From NCBI GenBank assembly GCA_036508875.1, contig DATCGP010000033.1, positions 1 through 8,477 on the forward strand: a stretch of DNA of 8,477 bases, in the 5' to 3' direction. Position 1 is the first letter of the stretch; each line of letters begins with the position of its first letter. This document shows, piece by piece, positions 6,128-8,477 of the stretch. This DNA is from PALSA-660 sp036508875. GTDB lineage: Bacteria; Actinomycetota; Coriobacteriia; Anaerosomatales; PALSA-660. The position numbers and the translations under genes are program-made. Below the pieces are notes generated by a model that was given only the letters and a program-made list of their open reading frames with translations, was not told the DNA's origin and did not search any database.

Positions 6128-8386
6128 CTACCCCTCGATCAGCTGCTCCGTGAGCGGCATGTCGCCGGCCACGAGACGTTCCAGTGTGGGCGCCCATGCG
6201 TCGCGCATGGCTGACAGCGTCGCGTCGAGCTTGCCCTCGACTACGAGCCGGTCTCCCCCGACCTCGCCGATGACGCTGAACGGGACCTCGCGCGCCACGA
6301 GCAGGTCGGTGAGCCCCTCGGCGTCCGCTTCCGCGCACGTGAGCACGATACGGCCCTGCGTCTCGGAGAACAGCGACGCCACCGCGTCCAGGTCGTCGTC
6401 GAGCGCCACGGACGCGCCGACCCCGCCGACGATCGCGCACTCCGCCAGCGCGATTGCGACGCCACCTTCGGAGCAGTCGTGCGCGCTCTTCACGAGCCCG
6501 GCCTCGATCGCTGCCAGCAACGCCTGGTGGATCGCGAACTCGTCCCCGATCACCATCGCGGGCGGCGCTCCGGCGATCACGCCGTGCACCACCGAGAGGT
6601 ACTCGCTGCCGCCGAGCTCGTCGGCGGTCTCGCCGAGAAGAACGACCACGTCGCCCGCGTCGCGGAACGCCATCGTCACGCGCTTCGAGGCGTCCTCGAG
6701 CACGCCGACGAGGCCCACGGTCGGGGTCGGGTAGATCGGACTTCCGAAGGACTCGTTGTAGAAGCTCACGTTGCCGGAGATGACCGGGACGCCGAACGCC
6801 TTGCAGGCGTCGGCCATGCCGCGGACCGCCTCGTGGAAGGTCCAGAACACCTCGGGCTTCTCGGGGTTGCCGAAGTTCAGGCAGTCGGTGATCGCGGCGG
6901 GACGTCCGCCTGCGCACGCGACGTTGCGCGCGGCCTCGGCGAACGCGATCTGGGCACCTACGTACGGGTCCAGGTAGCAGTAGCGGCCGTTGCAGTCGGA
7001 GCTCACCGCGATGGCGCGGCCGGTGTCCGCGATGCGCAGCACACCCGCGTCGCTGCCCGGCAACACGAGCGTGTTGAGCATGACCTGCTGGTCGTACTGG
7101 CGGTAGATCCATGCGCGCGAGCACACGTTCGGGCTCGCGAGCACGCGCGCGAGCACGCGGCCCAGGTCGGCCGGGTCGGTCTCCCGCGAAAGGGTGGCCG
7201 GGTCGAATGCCTGGACCTCGTCGAGGTAGGCCGGGCGTGTCATCGCCGGGTCGTAGACCGGCGCGTCCGAGGCCAGCGTGTCGGCGGGCATGTCGGCCAC
7301 GATCTCCTCGCCCTCACGGACCACGAACCTGCCAGTGCCGGTGACGGACCCGATGACGGTGGAGCGAAGGCCCCACTTCTCGCATACCGCCTGCGACGCC
7401 GCGAGCTTCTCCGGCGTCACGACCGCCAGCATCCGCTCCTGCGACTCGGAGACCATGAACTCGAACGGCTTCATCGCCTCTTCGCGGGCCGGGATCTTCT
7501 TCACGTCGATGTCGAGGCCGACGCCGCCGCGCGACGCCATCTCGGACGCCGATGAGGTCAGGCCCGCGGCGCCGAGGTCTCCCAGGCCCACGAGCAGTCC
7601 ACTCTCGAGCAGCTCGAGGCATGCCTCGATCAGCAGCTTCTCTTCGAACGGGTCGCCCACCTGCACGGAGGGGCGCTTATCCTCGGCCTTCTCGTCGAAC
7701 TCCTGGCTGGCGAGCGTGGAGGCGCCGCCGATGCCGTCGCGCCCTGTCGTCGACCCGATGAGCAGCACGAGGTTGCCGGAGCCCGCCGCCACGGCGAGCG
7801 TCAAGTTCTCTTCGCGCAGCAGGCCGATCGACATCGCGTTGATGAGACAGTTGCCCTCGTAGGCCTCGTCGAAATAGACCTCGCCGCCGACGGTGGGCAC
7901 TCCGATGCAGTTCCCGTAGCCGCCGATGCCGGCGACCGACCCCTCGAACAGGTAGCGCTGACGCGCCTTGTCGAGCGTGCCGAATCTGAGCGAGTCGAGG
8001 CTCGCGATCGGGCGCGCGCCCATCGTGAAGATGTCGCGGATGATGCCGCCGACGCCGGTCGCCGCGCCCTGGTAGGGCTCGATCGCGCTCGGGTGGTTGT
8101 GCGACTCCATCTTGAAGGCGACGGCCCAGCCGTCGCCCACGGAGATGACGCCCGCGTTCTCGCCCGGGCCCTGCAGGACGTACTCCCCCGTGGTGGGGAA
8201 CATCCGCAGCGCCTTCTTGGAGTGCTTGTACGAGCAGTGCTCGCTCCACATCAGCGAGTACATGTAGAGCTCGGTCACCGTCGGCGTCCTGCCGAGGATG
8301 ACGATGATCTTGTCGTACTCGGCGGGCTTCAGGCCGAGCTCGACGGCGAGCTGCGGGGCGAGTTCGGCGGTCAGGTCGTCACGCAT
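6128..8386 (-). CDS. purL: Phosphoribosylformylglycinamidine synthase, PurL subunit (small form)
   Basis: PurL is the cytosolic synthetase subunit that converts FGAR, ATP and glutamine-derived ammonia to FGAM, step 4 of de novo purine synthesis. The protein is 752 residues, normal for the small form that works with separate PurS and PurQ; the glutaminase domain of the about 1300-residue large form is absent. Visible motifs are MWSEHCSYK (residues 46-54, with the conserved active-site His50), the substrate and nucleotide region KMESHNHPSAIEP (92-104) followed by GAATGVGGIIRD (107-118), GGEVYF (167-172), the GLGDLGAAGLTSS region (267-279), and the matching second-half motifs DCLNFGNPEKPE (501-512), SGNVSFYNES (537-546) and AHDCSEGGVAIAL (635-647). 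These form the two ATP-grasp-like (PurM-type) halves. The start at 8386 is chosen for its strong ribosome site. Neither purS nor purQ lies in the window. The upstream gene overlaps it by 8 bases; purF follows after 90 bases. The frame is intact. Confidence 0.97.
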   Translation of the reverse strand: MRDDLTAELAPQLAVELGLKPAEYDKIIVILGRTPTVTELYMYSLMWSEHCSYKHSKKALRMFPTTGEYVLQGPGENAGVISVGDGWAVAFKMESHNHPSAIEPYQGAATGVGGIIRDIFTMGARPIASLDSLRFGTLDKARQRYLFEGSVAGIGGYGNCIGVPTVGGEVYFDEAYEGNCLINAMSIGLLREENLTLAVAAGSGNLVLLIGSTTGRDGIGGASTLASQEFDEKAEDKRPSVQVGDPFEEKLLIEACLELLESGLLVGLGDLGAAGLTSSASEMASRGGVGLDIDVKKIPAREEAMKPFEFMVSESQERMLAVVTPEKLAASQAVCEKWGLRSTVIGSVTGTGRFVVREGEEIVADMPADTLASDAPVYDPAMTRPAYLDEVQAFDPATLSRETDPADLGRVLARVLASPNVCSRAWIYRQYDQQVMLNTLVLPGSDAGVLRIADTGRAIAVSSDCNGRYCYLDPYVGAQIAFAEAARNVACAGGRPAAITDCLNFGNPEKPEVFWTFHEAVRGMADACKAFGVPVISGNVSFYNESFGSPIYPTPTVGLVGVLEDASKRVTMAFRDAGDVVVLLGETADELGGSEYLSVVHGVIAGAPPAMVIGDEFAIHQALLAAIEAGLVKSAHDCSEGGVAIALAECAIVGGVGASVALDDDLDAVASLFSETQGRIVLTCAEADAEGLTDLLVAREVPFSVIGEVGGDRLVVEGKLDATLSAMRDAWAPTLERLVAGDMPLTEQLIEG

Positions 8387-8477
8387 TCGTGGCGCTCCTC
8401 GCGATCGTGGTCTCATCATCGGGGTTCGCGAGGGCGGCGGGCGCCATTCCCGCGTACCGGGCCTCGAGACGCGCCTC
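8379..8477 (-). CDS. C-terminal fragment of an unidentified gene upstream of purL (5' end outside window)
   Basis: An open minus-strand frame enters from the window edge and runs 32 codons to a TGA at 8381-8379. Most third positions are G or C, as in the neighbouring real genes. The peptide begins EARLEARYAGMAPAALANPD and ends SATNA; it is Ala-rich and probably helical. Its stop overlaps the purL start by 8 bases (ATGCGTGA), and the purL ribosome binding site lies inside this frame, an arrangement typical of translational coupling within an operon. I do not recognise the family. It does not resemble the usual C-terminus of PurQ, the partner often encoded before purL, but a tail this short cannot exclude a purine gene with an added extension. 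The competing open frame is the upstream continuation of purL itself, whose codons in this stretch have less GC-biased third positions. Confidence 0.5.
   Translation of the reverse strand, partial: EARLEARYAGMAPAALANPDDETTIARSATNA
8395..8400 (-). promoter_or_regulatory. Ribosome binding site of purL
   Basis: GAGGAG on the minus strand lies 8 bases before the ATG at 8386-8384, a near-ideal Shine-Dalgarno sequence and spacing. It decides the purL start: the same frame has two ATG codons 10 and 11 codons upstream (8419 and 8416), but using them would place this site inside the coding region and would prepend a basic peptide (MMRPRSRGAPR) that does not look like a PurL N-terminus. Confidence 0.8.

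Noticed and set aside
4754..6214. Plus-strand open frame of 486 codons opposite purF
   Set aside because: Antisense shadow of purF; composition (Arg, Asp, Val, His) and lack of motifs are typical of reverse-phase reading of G+C-rich genes.
6479..7555. Plus-strand open frame of 358 codons opposite purL
   Set aside because: Antisense shadow of a well-supported PurL.
8387..8419. Upstream in-frame ATG codons extending PurL by 11 residues
   Set aside because: The strong ribosome binding site before 8386 and the non-PurL-like basic peptide argue for the shorter form.

Overview
The window is G+C-rich DNA in which all recognisable genes lie on the minus strand, so the biological order runs from high to low coordinates. 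Codon third positions in the real frames are almost all G or C. This composition, the [4Fe-4S]-type PurF and the small (PurS/PurQ-dependent) form of PurL suggest a high-GC Gram-positive bacterium. An actinobacterium, perhaps of the Coriobacteriia side of the phylum, is my guess from general resemblance; it is not proven by the sequence.

Layout in transcription order: (1) at 8477-8379, the last 32 codons of an unidentified upstream gene, whose stop overlaps the next start by 8 bases. (2) At 8386-6128, purL, the large synthetase subunit of FGAM synthase (step 4 of purine synthesis). (3) At 6127-6038, a 90-base gap with an imperfect dyad and an extended -10 promoter candidate. (4) At 6037-4586, purF, amidophosphoribosyltransferase (step 1), with its propeptide, nucleophile Cys and all four iron-sulfur ligand cysteines. 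(5) At 4574-4176, a small four-helix membrane protein of unknown function, 11 bases after purF. (6) At 4175-4086, a short gap with a strong hairpin. (7) From 4085 to the window edge, the first 1361 residues of a very large secreted subtilisin-type (S8) protease of the pyrolysin / tripeptidyl-peptidase II kind, with no stop inside the window.

PurL and PurF belong to one pathway and are probably co-regulated. The membrane protein is probably carried on the purF transcript, but its role is unknown. The secreted protease is very likely a separate function (extracellular peptide supply or surface processing) that happens to adjoin the purine genes. purM, the common neighbour after purF, is not here.

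There is no non-coding stretch longer than about 100 bases. I found no tRNA or rRNA genes, CRISPR, insertion sequences or prophage genes. I do not see evidence for a wholly new system. The parts most worth following are the protease architecture, the purF-linked membrane protein and the purF upstream dyad.
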